Shown in pieces: positions 9,988 through 19,845 of a DNA stretch of 64,000 nt. Positions within the stretch are counted from its first letter, which is position 1; the number at the start of each line of letters is the position of its first letter. The position numbers and the translations under genes were made by a program. This DNA comes from Nitrospirillum iridis (GTDB taxonomy: Bacteria; Pseudomonadota; Alphaproteobacteria; Azospirillales; Azospirillaceae), in the NCBI RefSeq assembly GCF_014205765.1, contig NZ_JACIIZ010000015.1:62001-126000 (forward strand), read 5' to 3'. The notes under the pieces are model-generated. The model ran no database searches. It saw only the letters and a program-made list of their open reading frames with translations, and was not told the origin of the DNA.

Positions 9988-10566
9988 ATGGCAAGAATGG
10001 CGATTTTGCGGTTTCTCGCAAGGATTGGCGTGGTCGCGTCGGTCGTTTTCTGCGCTGGTGCGGCATGCGCCGCCGATAACGTGGCGGCCGGCGCCGCCCC
10101 GGTGCTGAAGGGCGGCATCACCCCCTTCACCGAAACCCCGGGTCATCCCGCCGTGCCCGACCTGGCGCTGACCCGGCCCGACGGCAGCGGCATCCACCTG
10201 TCTGACCTCAAGGGCCATATGGTGTTGCTGAACCTGTGGGCCACCTGGTGCGCGCCGTGCGTCCAGGAACTGCCGTCGCTGGACAAGCTGCAAGGCGCCC
10301 TGGGTGACAAGAGCTTCGAGGTCGTGGCGCTGTCGCTGGACCGGGGCGGCGCCCGTGTGGTCACACCCTTCGTCCAGTCCCACGACATCACCCATTTGGC
10401 GACCTGGCTGGATCCGAAGAGCACCGTCATGTCCATCCTGAAGCCGCGCGGCCTGCCCACCACCCTGCTGATCGATGCCGAGGGCCATGAGATCGGCCGC
10501 CTGGAAGGCGATGCCGACTGGGCGTCGCCGGACGCGCAGGCCTTGATCAAGCATTACAAGAAATGA
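9988..10566 (+). CDS. tlpA: TlpA-like thiol:disulfide interchange protein
   Basis: A thioredoxin-fold protein of about 192 residues with an N-terminal signal or anchor (about residues 5-29) and the redox motif WATWCAPC (Cys88 and Cys91), so it should reduce disulfides in the periplasm, classically for cytochrome oxidase or cytochrome c assembly. Starts are possible at GTG 9985, ATG 9988 and ATG 9997; GAGG at 9981-9984 is too close for the first two to be ideal. It is divergent from argH, as in many alphaproteobacteria. Confidence 0.85.
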   Translation: MARMAILRFLARIGVVASVVFCAGAACAADNVAAGAAPVLKGGITPFTETPGHPAVPDLALTRPDGSGIHLSDLKGHMVLLNLWATWCAPCVQELPSLDKLQGALGDKSFEVVALSLDRGGARVVTPFVQSHDITHLATWLDPKSTVMSILKPRGLPTTLLIDAEGHEIGRLEGDADWASPDAQALIKHYKK

Positions 10567-10602
10567 AAAAAGCCCGGCGCCTGGGGTGATCCGGCGCCGG
10601 GC
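10566..10602 (-). terminator. Rho-independent terminator of the etf-hbd operon
   Basis: A perfect 10-bp stem (10572-10581 with 10593-10602, arms GCCCGGCGCC/GGCGCCGGGC) is followed on the minus strand by six T residues. It ends the minus-strand hbd transcript. It abuts the tlpA stop codon and may also slow tlpA transcription, although no T tract follows on the plus strand. Confidence 0.8.
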
Positions 10603-10623
10603 CCTGGTCATCGGGTGAGGCGG

Positions 10624-11496
10624 TTACCGCGTCGGCCGCGGCACGTCGCCGGAATAGTCGTAGAAGCCGCGGCCGACCTTGCGGCCCAGCCAACCGGCCT
10701 CGACATATTTCACCAGCAGGGGGCAGGGCCGGTACTTGCTGTCGGCCAGACCCTCGTACAGCACCTGCATGACCGACAGGCAGGTGTCCAGGCCGATGAA
10801 GTCCGCCAGTTCCAGCGGCCCCATGGGGTGGTTGGCGCCCAGCTTCATGGCGGTGTCGATGGCCTCGACCGAGCCCACGCCCTCATACAGGGTGTAGACC
10901 GCCTCGTTGATCATGGGTTGCAGCACGCGGTTGACGATGAAGGCCGGGAAGTCCTCCGACACGGCGGGGGTCTTGCCCAGCTTGAAGGTCAGCTCGCGAA
11001 TGGCCTGATAGGTTTCCTCATCCGTGGCGATGCCGCGGATGATCTCCACCAACTGCATCACCGGCACCGGGTTCATGAAGTGCATGCCGATGAACTTGTG
11101 CGGCCGATCGGTGCAGGCCGCCAGCCGGGTGATGGAGATGGAGGAGGTGTTGGTGGCCACCAGGGCTTCGGCCTTCAGGTGCGGCACCAGCGCCTTGAAG
11201 ATGCCGCGCTTGATCTCCTCGTTCTCGGTCGCGGCCTCGATCACCAGGTCGCAGTCGCTCAGCGTGGCCATGTCCGTGCTGGTGGAGATGCGGGCCAGGG
11301 CCTCGTCCTTCTCCTGCTCGGAAATCTTGCCCTTGGAAACCCAGCGCTCCAGGGCCTTCTCGGCCGTCTGCATCGCCCGCGAGAGCGACTCCGGGCTGGT
11401 GTCCATCAGCCGGACCGTGTGGCCGGACAGGGATGTCACATGGGCGATGCCCGTTCCCATCTGCCCGGAACCGATGATGCCGATCGTACGTATCAT
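10624..11496 (-). CDS. 3-hydroxybutyryl-CoA dehydrogenase
   Basis: This 290-residue enzyme oxidises 3-hydroxybutyryl-CoA to acetoacetyl-CoA with NAD(P), in fatty-acid or polyhydroxybutyrate-linked metabolism. The Rossmann motif GSGQMGTG lies at residues 9-16, and HFMNPVPVMQLVEII contains the catalytic-His region of the family. It is the last gene of the unit etfB-etfA-hbd, so electrons from acyl-CoA oxidation could pass to the flavoprotein encoded by the same transcript. A GC-rich 8-bp stem (11526-11533 with 11547-11554) lies in the 92-bp gap after etfA and may tune expression. Confidence 0.9.
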   Translation of the reverse strand: MIRTIGIIGSGQMGTGIAHVTSLSGHTVRLMDTSPESLSRAMQTAEKALERWVSKGKISEQEKDEALARISTSTDMATLSDCDLVIEAATENEEIKRGIFKALVPHLKAEALVATNTSSISITRLAACTDRPHKFIGMHFMNPVPVMQLVEIIRGIATDEETYQAIRELTFKLGKTPAVSEDFPAFIVNRVLQPMINEAVYTLYEGVGSVEAIDTAMKLGANHPMGPLELADFIGLDTCLSVMQVLYEGLADSKYRPCPLLVKYVEAGWLGRKVGRGFYDYSGDVPRPTR

Positions 11497-11588
11497 GGTG
11501 TCTGTCCTTGCAAGGCCACCCTGGCAGGGGCCCCCCGCACGCCGGAGGGCCCCTTACATGATGTCAATTAGGGTGTTGAACGGGCTTG

Positions 11589-12551
11589 TCAGCCCGCCTT
11601 GCCCAGTTCAGTGGTCAGTTCCGGCACGGCCTTGAACAGGTCGGCCACCAGGCCATAGTCGGCGACCTGGAAGATCGGCGCCTCCTCGTCCTTGTTGATG
11701 GCGACGATGACCTTGCTGTCCTTCATGCCGGCCAGATGCTGGATGGCGCCCGAGATGCCGACGGCGATGTACAGTTCCGGCGCCACGATCTTGCCCGTCT
11801 GCCCGACCTGATAATCGTTGGGCACGAAACCGGCGTCCACGGCGGCGCGGGATGCCCCCACCGCCGCACCCAGCTTGTCGGCCAGGGCCTCCAGCAGGTG
11901 GAAGTTGTCGCCCGACTGCATGCCGCGACCGCCCGAGACGATGACCCGCGCCGACGTCAGCTCCGGCCGTTCGGACTTCGACACCTCATTGCCCACGAAG
12001 GTGGACAGGCCGGCATCCGCCGCGCCGGACACAGCCTCGACGCTGGCGCTACCACCCGTGGCCGCGACGGCCTCGAACGCCGTGCCGCGCACCGTCGCCA
12101 CCTTCACCGGGTCCAGCGACTGCACGGTGGCGATGGCGTTGCCGGCGTAGATGGGCCGGGTGAAGGTGTCGGGGCTTTCCACACCGGTGATGTCGCTGAT
12201 CTGCGCCACGTCCAGCAAGGCGGCCACGCGCGGCGCCACGTTCTTGCCGAAGGTGGTGGAGGGGGCCAGCACGTGGCTGTAGCCGCCGGACTTGACCAGG
12301 CCCACCACCAGCGGGGCCACGTTCTCCGCCAGGCCGTGGGCGAGCTCGGCCGCGTCGGCCACCAGCACCTTGGCGACGCCGGCGATCTTGGCCGTGGCGT
12401 CGGCGACACCGGCCACGCCCTGCCCCAGCACCAGCACGTGCACGGCGCCGCCCAGCTTGGCGGCGGCACCCAGGGTGGTCAGCGTCGGCGCCTTCACGCC
12501 CTCGCCAGCGGAACCAAAGTGGGGTTCCGCGATAACAAGTATGGTCGTCAT
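11589..12551 (-). CDS. etfA: Electron transfer flavoprotein alpha subunit
   Basis: EtfA binds FAD and, with EtfB, passes electrons from acyl-CoA and related dehydrogenases to ETF-ubiquinone oxidoreductase. The 320-residue length is typical. The C-terminal FAD-binding region is clear ([18 protein letters not shown], then [12 protein letters not shown]-like and [17 protein letters not shown]). It begins only 2 bp after the etfB stop, so the two are translated together. Confidence 0.95.
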   Translation of the reverse strand: MTTILVIAEPHFGSAGEGVKAPTLTTLGAAAKLGGAVHVLVLGQGVAGVADATAKIAGVAKVLVADAAELAHGLAENVAPLVVGLVKSGGYSHVLAPSTTFGKNVAPRVAALLDVAQISDITGVESPDTFTRPIYAGNAIATVQSLDPVKVATVRGTAFEAVAATGGSASVEAVSGAADAGLSTFVGNEVSKSERPELTSARVIVSGGRGMQSGDNFHLLEALADKLGAAVGASRAAVDAGFVPNDYQVGQTGKIVAPELYIAVGISGAIQHLAGMKDSKVIVAINKDEEAPIFQVADYGLVADLFKAVPELTTELGKAG

Positions 12552-12553
12552 GG

Positions 12554-13303
12554 TCAGATCACCCGCGCTTCGGTCTTCAGCTTGGCCACCAGCTCCTCGA
12601 CGGAGCCCACCTTGATGCCGCCGGCGCGCTTGGCCGGTTCCACCACCTTCAGCGTCTTCAGCCGCGGCGTCAGGTCCACACCCAGGCCGGCGGCGTCCAC
12701 CACCTCCAGCGGCTTCTTCTTCGCCTTCATGATGTTGGGCAGCGAGGCGTAGCGCGGCTCGTTCAGGCGCAGGTCGGTGGTCACCACCGCCGGCAGCTTC
12801 AACTCCACCGTCTCCAGGCCGCCGTCGATCTCGCGCGTCACGGCGACCGTGCCCTCGGCCGGCACCACCTTGCTGGCGAAGGTGCCCTGGGCCCAGCCCA
12901 AGAGGGCCGCCAGCATCTGGCCGGTCTGGTTGGCGTCGTCGTCGATCGCCTGCTTGCCCAGGATGACCAGGCCCGGCTGTTCCTTCTCCGCCAGCGCCTT
13001 CAGCGCCTTGGCGACACCCAGCGACTGCGTCTCCGCGTCATTCTGTACCAGGATGGCGCGATCGGCACCCATGGCCAGCGCCGTGCGCAGCGTCTCTTGC
13101 GCCTGAGTCGGCCCCACGCTCACCACCACGATCTCGGTCGCCTTGCCCGCCTCTTTCAGGCGCACAGCCTCCTCAACCGCGATCTCGTCGAACGGGTTCA
13201 TCGACATCTTGACGTTGGCCGTCTCCACACCCGTGCCGTCCGCCTTGACCCGGACCTTCACGTTGTAGTCAACGACCCGCTTGACCGCGACCAGTATCTT
13301 CAT
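12554..13303 (-). CDS. etfB: Electron transfer flavoprotein beta subunit
   Basis: EtfB is the AMP-binding partner of EtfA. The 249-residue protein starts [19 protein letters not shown] and contains the family stretch [20 protein letters not shown]. The ATG at 13303 follows AAGGA at a suitable distance, while upstream in-frame codons lie in the leader. It heads the etfB-etfA-hbd unit, about 120 nt downstream of a good sigma70-type promoter. Confidence 0.95.
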   Translation of the reverse strand: MKILVAVKRVVDYNVKVRVKADGTGVETANVKMSMNPFDEIAVEEAVRLKEAGKATEIVVVSVGPTQAQETLRTALAMGADRAILVQNDAETQSLGVAKALKALAEKEQPGLVILGKQAIDDDANQTGQMLAALLGWAQGTFASKVVPAEGTVAVTREIDGGLETVELKLPAVVTTDLRLNEPRYASLPNIMKAKKKPLEVVDAAGLGVDLTPRLKTLKVVEPAKRAGGIKVGSVEELVAKLKTEARVI

Positions 13304-13429
13304 TCTCAAGCCATCCTTCGGCACTTCTTGGGAAGGGCGCCCGCCCGGTGTGACGCTCCACCCTCGATCTGGCGGGTTCTGGTTATTCTTCCGCGTCCGG
13401 TGGATCGAGCCATTCGGACGTGGTCGGCA

Positions 13430-13458
13430 AAAATAGGATTGTCCCACAAGGCTGTCAA
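13430..13458 (-). promoter_or_regulatory. Promoter of etfB-etfA-hbd
   Basis: On the minus strand a consensus -35 TTGACA (13453-13458) is separated by exactly 17 bp from a -10 TATTTT (13430-13435). Transcription would begin near 13423, giving an untranslated leader of about 120 nt before etfB. Confidence 0.65.
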
Positions 13459-13530
13459 CGTCGCCCTGTTGCACTGCAATATGGGGCTAGGCCAAGGCGT
13501 TATGCCGGCGCGCCCTTATGTTTCGCGGAC

Positions 13531-14097
13531 TTAGCGGTTGGCACCCGGAACCCACAGGACGTCGCCGGCCCCGCGGTCGTTGACGTGGCGCCCCAGCACG
13601 AACAGGAAATCTGAAAGTCGGTTCAGGTACTTGAACGCCGCGGGCGTCACCGGCTCACGTTCCGCCAACGCCGCCACCAGCCGCTCCGCCCGCCGGGTGA
13701 CGGTGCGGGCCTGATGCAGGAAGGCGGCGGCCGGGGTGCCGCCGGGCAGGATGAAGGACGACAGCGGCGCCAATTCGGCGTTCAACGCGTCGATCTCCTG
13801 TTCCAGCCGGGTCACTTGCGCGTCGATGATGCGCAACGGCGGATATTGGGGGTTCTCCTGTTCCGGGGTGCACAGGTCGGCGCCCAGGTCGAACAGGTCG
13901 TTTTGGATGCGGGACAAGTAAGCGTCCGCCGCGGTTCCGGCGGTGTGCAGCCGCGCCAGGCCGATGGCGGCGTTGGCTTCGTCCACCGTGCCGTAAGCGT
14001 CAACCCTGAGGTCGCTTTTGGGCACGCGGCTGCCGTCGCCCAGCGAGGTCTGCCCCTTGTCGCCGCCCCGGGTGTAGATGCGGGTCAGCGTGACCAT
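13531..14097 (-). CDS. Cob(I)alamin adenosyltransferase, PduO type
   Basis: This 188-residue enzyme transfers adenosyl from ATP to cob(I)alamin to make coenzyme B12. The N-terminal ATP loop IYTRGGDKGQTSLGDG and DAYGTVDEANAAIG, and the later RTVTRRAERLVAAL, are hallmarks of PduO-type enzymes. It lies 13 bp after a small membrane-protein gene and upstream of the etf promoter, an arrangement seen in other alphaproteobacteria. The ethanolamine-type permease at 42 kb hints at one possible B12-dependent pathway, but no such enzyme is in the window. Confidence 0.9.
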   Translation of the reverse strand: MVTLTRIYTRGGDKGQTSLGDGSRVPKSDLRVDAYGTVDEANAAIGLARLHTAGTAADAYLSRIQNDLFDLGADLCTPEQENPQYPPLRIIDAQVTRLEQEIDALNAELAPLSSFILPGGTPAAAFLHQARTVTRRAERLVAALAEREPVTPAAFKYLNRLSDFLFVLGRHVNDRGAGDVLWVPGANR

Positions 14098-14110
14098 GCG
14101 ATCCCGCCTG

Positions 14111-14314
14111 TCATGCGTGATGCCCCAGGGCCAGCGCCGTCAAGATGAACAACACCACGGCCAGGATCTGCAGCCGGATGCGCCACCACATCAGGCGGTT
14201 GCCCGTCGTGCCGGCGTTGTCCCCGCCCCGCGCCATGGTGAACAGGCCCAGGATCAGGACGCCCAGCACGGCCAGCACGGTGGCGCCCAGGCAAAAGAAG
14301 AGAAAGGTGCCCAT
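14111..14314 (-). CDS. Twin transmembrane helix small protein (HIG1-like)
   Basis: A 67-residue protein with two hydrophobic helices (about residues 3-25 and 45-64) separated by a short polar loop holding GNRLMWWRIRLQ. This matches the small twin-helix proteins with a HIG1-type domain of alphaproteobacteria, related to mitochondrial respiratory supercomplex factors. It sits just upstream of the adenosyltransferase gene in the same direction. Function in bacteria is unproven. Confidence 0.75.
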   Translation of the reverse strand: MGTFLFFCLGATVLAVLGVLILGLFTMARGGDNAGTTGNRLMWWRIRLQILAVVLFILTALALGHHA

Positions 14315-14379
14315 GGGGCCGCACTATAGCGTGCGGCAGCCCGCTTGCCCATCGGCTTGGGAGGGCTGCCGCGCCGCCG

Positions 14380-15750
14380 TCAGGCGCTTTCCCGCATGCG
14401 GGTGGTGAAGGTCTGCGCCCCGTCCCGCAGACGCTGGGTCTGCAATCCCAGATCGTTGGAGGAACGGTTGAGGCGGTCGGCCGCCGCCCCCGTTTCCCGC
14501 GCGGCTTCGGTGACATGACGGATGTTTTCCGAGACGCTGATCGTGCCGCTGGCCGCTTGGGCGATGCTGCGCGCGATTTCGCGGGTGGCGGCGCTCTGTT
14601 CCTCCACCGCGCTGGCGATGGAGGTCGCGATCTCATCCATGCCGGCGATGACGCCGCTGATCTGGCTGATGGCGGACACCGCCTCCTCCGACACCTGGCG
14701 GATGGCGGCGACCTGGGTGGAAATCTCCTCCGTGGCCTTGGCCGTCTGGGTGGCCAGGGCCTTGACCTCGCCGGCCACGACGGCGAAGCCTTTGCCGGCC
14801 TCGCCCGCCCGCGCCGCCTCGATGGTGGCGTTCAGCGCCAACAGGTTGGTCTGGCTGGCGATGGCGTTGATCAGGCCCAGCACGTCGCCGATACGGCCCG
14901 TGGCCGCCACCAGGCCGCGCACGGCGTCGTCGGTGCGCCGGGTCTTGTCAAGCGCCTGGGCGGAAATCTTGCTGGACTGCGCCACCTGGGCGCTGATCTC
15001 GCTGATGGAGGCCGACAGTTCCTCCGTGGCGCTGGCCACCGACTGGACGTTGCCGGCGGCGCTGCCGGCGGCGGTGTCGGCCCGGGTGCTGTCGGCCAGT
15101 GACCGGTCCGCCGCCCGGGTCAGGATGATCGCGTCCTCCCGCACACCACCCACGGCGCTGCCGATGCCGTCGATGACGCCGGCCAGCGTGTCGTTGAACC
15201 CTTGCGCCAGGGCGTCCAGTACCCGCCGACGGTCCTTACGGCCCTCCTCGATATAGACGGAGATGGCCAGGTCCATGTCCAGCATGACGGCGCGCAGCAG
15301 GGCACGCTGCAGGCCGGCGATGTCCACTCGGGGCTTCAGCCAACCGAAAAGGCCGCGGGGGGCCATCCGCGTCACCATGGCCAGCAGTTCGCCGGTGATG
15401 AAGGCATAGCCGCCGATATACCAGCGCGGTTCCAGACCCAGTCGGTTATGGGCGCGGCCGACGCGGATGACGCTGTCCAGGTAGGTGCTGTCGAAGGTGC
15501 CGGTGACGATGGCCGCCCAGTGGCGCATCTGCATCTCCTTCACATGGGGCAGATGGTGGGCGCCCCCGAAAAGCTGGAACACCTCGGGATGCTTCTGAAG
15601 GTTGGCGTAGAAGCGATCCAGGATGGCGGGCAGTTCCCGTTCCACATGGGGGCGCAGGCTGCGCAGCGCGTCGCGGGTGGCCGGGTCGATGTCCAGGAAA
15701 GCCAGGCGCTGCTGGAACTGGCGCATCATATCGTCATCAATACCGGTCAT
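14380..15750 (-). CDS. Globin-coupled methyl-accepting chemotaxis protein
   Basis: The first 170 residues form a protoglobin sensor ([12 protein letters not shown] with candidate heme ligand His77; [19 protein letters not shown]), and the remainder is an MCP signalling domain with the conserved hairpin tip ([20 protein letters not shown]). There is no membrane segment, so it is a soluble HemAT-like oxygen or gas sensor that should act on CheA/CheW. The ATG at 15750 follows GAGGAAAAC; longer frames upstream are not globin-like. No che genes are nearby, so it is an orphan receptor using a remote pathway. Confidence 0.88.
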   Translation of the reverse strand: MTGIDDDMMRQFQQRLAFLDIDPATRDALRSLRPHVERELPAILDRFYANLQKHPEVFQLFGGAHHLPHVKEMQMRHWAAIVTGTFDSTYLDSVIRVGRAHNRLGLEPRWYIGGYAFITGELLAMVTRMAPRGLFGWLKPRVDIAGLQRALLRAVMLDMDLAISVYIEEGRKDRRRVLDALAQGFNDTLAGVIDGIGSAVGGVREDAIILTRAADRSLADSTRADTAAGSAAGNVQSVASATEELSASISEISAQVAQSSKISAQALDKTRRTDDAVRGLVAATGRIGDVLGLINAIASQTNLLALNATIEAARAGEAGKGFAVVAGEVKALATQTAKATEEISTQVAAIRQVSEEAVSAISQISGVIAGMDEIATSIASAVEEQSAATREIARSIAQAASGTISVSENIRHVTEAARETGAAADRLNRSSNDLGLQTQRLRDGAQTFTTRMRESA

Positions 15751-15954
15751 GTTTTCCTCGAGTCCAGGGCGCGCGGCTTGGCGCGTGAGCCGTCGGGGTA
15801 AATCTCCCCCTGGTTTAGTAAACGATCCGTGAAGAGGATGTGCCGCAAGCGCCAGGCTACCCCTTTGATACGAGGCAAATGATTTGGTCGAGCACGGATC
15901 GTCGCGTTCTTGCCCGCCATTGCGTCCAGGGGCGGGGCGCGTTAAACCAAGGCC

Positions 15955-16818
15955 ATGGCCCATCTCCGACACATCCAGGCGTGCAACTCCCACGACGCGG
16001 CGGCCTTCTGGCCCTTCGCCGTCAATGGCCGGCCGGTCGGGTATGTCCGCCCCGCCTTCGCCGACCGGGTGGCGGGGCTTAGTGACGCCTTCCGCCTGGG
16101 CCGCGAGGGCGGGGCCCCCCTGCTGGATTTGTTGCCGACGGAGCGCGAGGCCCGTACCCGCGCCGTGGCGGAGGTGGTGTCGGCCCTGGCGGATGAGGGC
16201 TTGGTGCCGCCGCTGAGGGGGGAGGATTTCCCCGTGGTGACGCAATGGGGCCAGCCGGAGTTGCTGCGGCTGGACCGGGCGGCGGTGCCGGGCTTCGGCG
16301 TGCGCGGCTTCGGCTTGCATGTCAACGGCTACGTGCCGGGGCCGGAGGGCGGCATCGAGATGTGGGTGGGCCGGCGGGCCCGCGACCGGGGCGTGGCGCC
16401 GGGCAAGCTGGACAACATGGTGGCCGGCGGCCAGCCGGCCGGGCTGACTCTGACGGAAAACCTGGTGAAGGAAGCGCGGGAGGAGGCGGGGCTGGATCCC
16501 GCCTTGGCCCGCCGTGCCCAGCCGGTGGGCGCCATCACCTATGTCTTCGACACCGTGGCCGGCCTGCGTCGCGATACGCTGTTCTGTTACGACCTGGCGC
16601 TTAGCCGCGATGTCATCCCGCGCAACACGGACGGCGAGGTCGAGGGTTTTGAGCTATGGCCGTTGCACCGGGTGGCCGACAGCGTGCGCACCACCGACGA
16701 TTGGAAGTTCAACGTCAATCTGGTGATCATCGACTTCCTGATTCGCCACGGCCGGCTGACTCCGGACGATGAACCCGATTACATGGAGCTGGTGAGGGGC
16801 TTGCGGTCGGCGGACTGA
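15955..16818 (+). CDS. Nudix hydrolase with DUF4743 domain
   Basis: The N-terminal half (about residues 5-120) resembles DUF4743, shared with eukaryotic thiamine-pyrophosphokinase-associated Nudix proteins. The C-terminal half has a complete Nudix box at residues 159-181 (Gly, Glu168 and REEAGL). The protein should hydrolyse a nucleoside-diphosphate-linked substrate; damaged thiamine diphosphates are a possibility from the yeast relatives, not shown here. Full length is 287 residues. It faces the next gene with only 20 bp between stops. Confidence 0.82.
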   Translation: MAHLRHIQACNSHDAAAFWPFAVNGRPVGYVRPAFADRVAGLSDAFRLGREGGAPLLDLLPTEREARTRAVAEVVSALADEGLVPPLRGEDFPVVTQWGQPELLRLDRAAVPGFGVRGFGLHVNGYVPGPEGGIEMWVGRRARDRGVAPGKLDNMVAGGQPAGLTLTENLVKEAREEAGLDPALARRAQPVGAITYVFDTVAGLRRDTLFCYDLALSRDVIPRNTDGEVEGFELWPLHRVADSVRTTDDWKFNVNLVIIDFLIRHGRLTPDDEPDYMELVRGLRSAD

Positions 16819-16838
16819 GTTCCCCGGAAACCTCCGGC

Positions 16839-17318
16839 TCAGAACAGCGCGTCGATGGCGTCCTGGTCCAGGGTGGCCTGCTCGGTGGCGCCGTGGACGA
16901 TGGCGCTGCCCCGGTCCACCAGCTTTTGCAGGCGCTGCCAGTAGTCGGACGCCAGGAAGCCCAACATCTCGGGCGACTCCGATTCCGCCTCCAGCGCCAC
17001 CACCGCTTCGGCGATGGTCGCCTCCAGCTCCGCCACCACCCGGTCGAAGGGCTCACGGAACTCAGGCGGCACATGGTCGTAGGCGTCGATCGCCAAGGAG
17101 GCGAAGCCCAGGCCACTGCCCTCGAAATGCTGCTTGTAGGTCTTGGGCTGCCAGGCGCGGATGTCGTCCAGCATCTCCGGCATGTCCCCCAACATGGACA
17201 ACAGCATAATCACTTCGTTGAAGTGATTGAAGTAGTCCGTCGACAGCAGGGTGTTGCTGTCTATCGTCGTGTCTTTGACGAGGTCGCGGTACTGGGCAAG
17301 GGTATCAGCATCAGGCAT
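16839..17318 (-). CDS. Conserved hypothetical acidic protein
   Basis: A 159-residue, acidic, apparently all-alpha cytosolic protein without signal or membrane segment. It contains helical stretches such as FNEVIMLLSMLGDMPEM and PEMLGFLASDYWQRLQK. I do not recognise a catalytic motif. It sits between the Nudix gene (convergent) and gluQRS. Codon use matches its neighbours, which supports it as a real core-genome gene. Confidence 0.6.
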   Translation of the reverse strand: MPDADTLAQYRDLVKDTTIDSNTLLSTDYFNHFNEVIMLLSMLGDMPEMLDDIRAWQPKTYKQHFEGSGLGFASLAIDAYDHVPPEFREPFDRVVAELEATIAEAVVALEAESESPEMLGFLASDYWQRLQKLVDRGSAIVHGATEQATLDQDAIDALF

Positions 17319-17428
17319 GTGGCGTTATTACCATGGAGCTTTCGATCTGGGGGGCGAAAAATTCGCTAAAAGGCGAACCGTGCCCGCATGGCTAAATGAG
17401 CGCGCCCGGCCCCTGTTCAAGGTGGCGG

Positions 17429-18277
17429 TCAAGGTGGCGCCATGCCCATGCGATGGCAGATTTCAGCCGGTGTGGCACCGCCATCACGCAGGGCCGCCAG
17501 GCTGGACGCGCCGTCGCGCTTGGCCAAGCGCTCGCCCCGCTCATTCATCAGCAGGCGATGGTGGTGCCACAGGGGCACGTCCAGGTCCAGCAGGGCCTGC
17601 AACAGGCGATGCACATGTGTCGCCTCCATCAAATCCCGGCCGCGCGTCACCAGGGTGACGCCCTGCGCATTGTCGTCCACCGTCACCGCCAGGTGATAGC
17701 TGGTGGCCACGTCCCGGCGGGCCAGCACCACGTCGCCCAGGATGCCGGGCCGCGCCATCTGGGGGCCGGCCTCGCGGTCGATCCAGGTTAGCGGTCCCAC
17801 CTGGCGGGTTCCGGCCGCGACATCCAGCCGCAGGGCGTGGGGCGTGCCGGCCGCCAGCAAGTCCTGACGGCGGCCCGGATCCATCTGGCGGCAGGTGCCG
17901 GGATAGAGGGGCCCTTCCGGTCCATGGGGGGCGGCCCCGGCCCGCGCGATCTCTTCCTGGATGTCCTTGCGGGAGCAGAAGCAGGGGTAGAGCACGCCCC
18001 GGTCCGCCAGCCCGTCCAGGGCGGCGCGGTAATCGGCCATGTGCGCCGACTGGCGCCGCACCGGCTCCGGCCAGCGCAGACCCAGCCAGCGCAGATCGCG
18101 GGTGAAGGCGGCCTCGAACTCTGGCCGGCAGCGGTTGGGGTCGATGTCCTCGAAGCGCAGCAAGAAGGTTCCGCCGGATGCCTGGGCGGCATGCCAGCCG
18201 AACAGGGCGGAATAGGCATGGCCCAAATGGGGCAGGCCGGTCGGGCTGGGGGCGAAGCGGGTGACGGGATGGTCCAT
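17429..18277 (-). CDS. gluQRS: Glutamyl-Q tRNA(Asp) synthetase
   Basis: GluQRS is a truncated glutamyl-tRNA synthetase that attaches glutamate to queuosine in the anticodon of tRNA(Asp). The 282-residue protein has the class I HIGH-like motif FAPSPTGLPHLGHAYSAL, the zinc ligands CFCS and the later Cys of PGTC, and a KMSKS-like LAKRDGAS. It lacks the anticodon-binding domain, as expected. The ATG at 18277 starts directly at the catalytic domain. Confidence 0.92.
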   Translation of the reverse strand: MDHPVTRFAPSPTGLPHLGHAYSALFGWHAAQASGGTFLLRFEDIDPNRCRPEFEAAFTRDLRWLGLRWPEPVRRQSAHMADYRAALDGLADRGVLYPCFCSRKDIQEEIARAGAAPHGPEGPLYPGTCRQMDPGRRQDLLAAGTPHALRLDVAAGTRQVGPLTWIDREAGPQMARPGILGDVVLARRDVATSYHLAVTVDDNAQGVTLVTRGRDLMEATHVHRLLQALLDLDVPLWHHHRLLMNERGERLAKRDGASSLAALRDGGATPAEICHRMGMAPP

Positions 18278-18407
18278 GCCCCTTGATTACCACCCCGCCC
18301 GACCCCTTGCCCACCTTTGGCGCCCACCCCCGGGGCCCAGCCCACCCCGAGTCGCCCGGAAAAGAGGGCGTTTCCGCGCCTATAACAGGGGGTGGGCCGC
18401 TGGGGTA

Positions 18408-18426
18408 CCCCCACATCTTGTGGGGG
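18408..18426. promoter_or_regulatory. Perfect 8-bp inverted repeat upstream of the HNH gene
   Basis: The arms CCCCCACA (18408-18415) and TGTGGGGG (18419-18426) flank TCT. It lies in the intergenic space between gluQRS and the HNH gene, without a T tract, so an operator or 5-prime RNA hairpin is more likely than a terminator. Confidence 0.4.
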
Positions 18427-18561
18427 ATGCTGTGACGTTATCGTGAAATCGCGAGGCTCCCCTGCGGCGAGCATTGCCGAGGGGGACTGGAATCGGCTAA
18501 GAAGGCTGTGCTTTTCTGGCCGGGGGTGCGGCCCGCGGCCGTCCTCGGGAACGGTGCGGGG

Positions 18562-19131
18562 GTGGTATTGTCTCCACCACTAGACAGTTGTCCGGCCTTG
18601 GTGCTGAACGCCGATTTTCGGCCGCTCAGTTACTTCCCTTTGTCTCTCTGGTCCTGGCAAGACACCATCAAGGCGGTCTTCCTGGACAGGGTGAACATCA
18701 TTTCCGTCTATGACCGTGTTGTCCGGTCGCCCACGGCGGAAATCCGAATACCCAGCGTCATCAGTTTGAAGGAATACATACCGGCGACGCGAAGGCCGGC
18801 CTTCACCCGGTTCAATGTCTTCCTGCGCGATCACTTCTGTTGTCAGTATTGCGGTGAGCCTTTCCCCACCCAGGAACTGACCTTCGACCACGTCATCCCA
18901 CGCTCCCGCGGCGGACGCACCACCTGGGACAACGTCGTCACCTCCTGCTCCGCCTGCAACCTGGCCAAGGGCAACAAGCTGCCGCACAAATGCGGCATGA
19001 TCCCCCTGAGCCCCCCCTTCCAGCCCACGGTATTCCAGCTTCAGGAAAACGGGCGCGCCTTCCCGCCCAACTTCCTGCACGAAAGCTGGCGCGACTTCCT
19101 CTACTGGGATACCGAGCTGGATCCTTTTTAA
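18562..19131 (+). CDS. HNH endonuclease family protein
   Basis: The protein carries a zinc-type HNH nuclease core: CQYCGEPF, then the catalytic DHVIPRSRGG, then CSACNLAKGNK. The N-terminus (CPALVLNADFRPLSYFP) is the pattern of a widespread alphaproteobacterial HNH protein found outside mobile elements; its role is unknown. The start is uncertain: GTG 18562 (189 residues), TTG 18568 or GTG 18508. A small GC hairpin at 19149-19164, shortly after the stop, may help end transcription before the convergent COQ7 gene. Confidence 0.8.
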   Translation: MVLSPPLDSCPALVLNADFRPLSYFPLSLWSWQDTIKAVFLDRVNIISVYDRVVRSPTAEIRIPSVISLKEYIPATRRPAFTRFNVFLRDHFCCQYCGEPFPTQELTFDHVIPRSRGGRTTWDNVVTSCSACNLAKGNKLPHKCGMIPLSPPFQPTVFQLQENGRAFPPNFLHESWRDFLYWDTELDPF

Positions 19132-19238
19132 GTTCCTCAGACGCCGGCAGGCCCATCCGGGCCTTTGGCTTGTCCTCGCTTTCCAGTCCGCCTTCGGCTC
19201 CCCGAAAAGCTCCGGCGTTGGGCGGAGGGTTGAGAGGG

Positions 19239-19835
19239 TCAGATCCGCTCGGCCACCCAGATGACGGCGCGGGTGCCGCTCTTGATCAGGGTGTACAGCA
19301 CGGGATAGCCCGTGGTCAGTTCGGCCTCGTGGGCGATGCCGATGTCGCGGTGCTCCAGTTCTTCCGCGCGAAACGTCTCGATGGTGGCCTTCAGGTCCGC
19401 CTCGCCGAGACCCAGGCGCTCCGCCTGCTGGGCGTAGTGCTCATCGATGGCCTCTTCCACCGCGACGGTGCAGGCCATGGCGGCGCGCTCGCCCATCAGG
19501 GCGGTGGCGGCACCCAGGGCGTAGCCCGCCACCTTCCACAAGGGTTGCAAGGCCGTGGGGCGCACCCGGCGCTCCACCATCAGCGTGTTGAAGGTATCCA
19601 GGTGGACCTGTTCCTGTTCCTCCATATGGCGGATGGTGGCGCCCACCGGCGACTTGCCCAGCACCGACAACTGGCCGGCATAGATGCGGGCCGCCCCGTA
19701 CTCGCCCGCCTGGTCGACGCGGATGATGCGGGCGATCTGCGCCTCGGTGCCCAGGTCGCCCGGCAGGGGGCGGCGCGCCAGGCGTTCGGCCGGCTTGGCT
19801 TCGGGGCGGGCGGTATCGAGGTCGGTGTCGGTCAT
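19239..19835 (-). CDS. coq7: COQ7-type demethoxyubiquinone hydroxylase
   Basis: This di-iron monooxygenase hydroxylates the demethoxyubiquinone ring in ubiquinone synthesis. The 198-residue protein shows the carboxylate ligands in DQAGEYGAARIY, HMEEQEQVH, VEEAIDEHY and AEELEHRDI. The ATG at 19835 follows a short gap after dsbB; upstream codons are in the dsbB coding frame overlap and are not family-like. It is 10 bp downstream of dsbB, so the two are probably cotranscribed. Confidence 0.93.
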   Translation of the reverse strand: MTDTDLDTARPEAKPAERLARRPLPGDLGTEAQIARIIRVDQAGEYGAARIYAGQLSVLGKSPVGATIRHMEEQEQVHLDTFNTLMVERRVRPTALQPLWKVAGYALGAATALMGERAAMACTVAVEEAIDEHYAQQAERLGLGEADLKATIETFRAEELEHRDIGIAHEAELTTGYPVLYTLIKSGTRAVIWVAERI

Positions 19836-19845
19836 CGGGATGCCC

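Noticed and set aside
11526-11554. Terminator between etfA and hbd
   Set aside because: The 8-bp GC stem has no T tract on the minus strand, and hbd belongs to the same unit; it may only modulate read-through.
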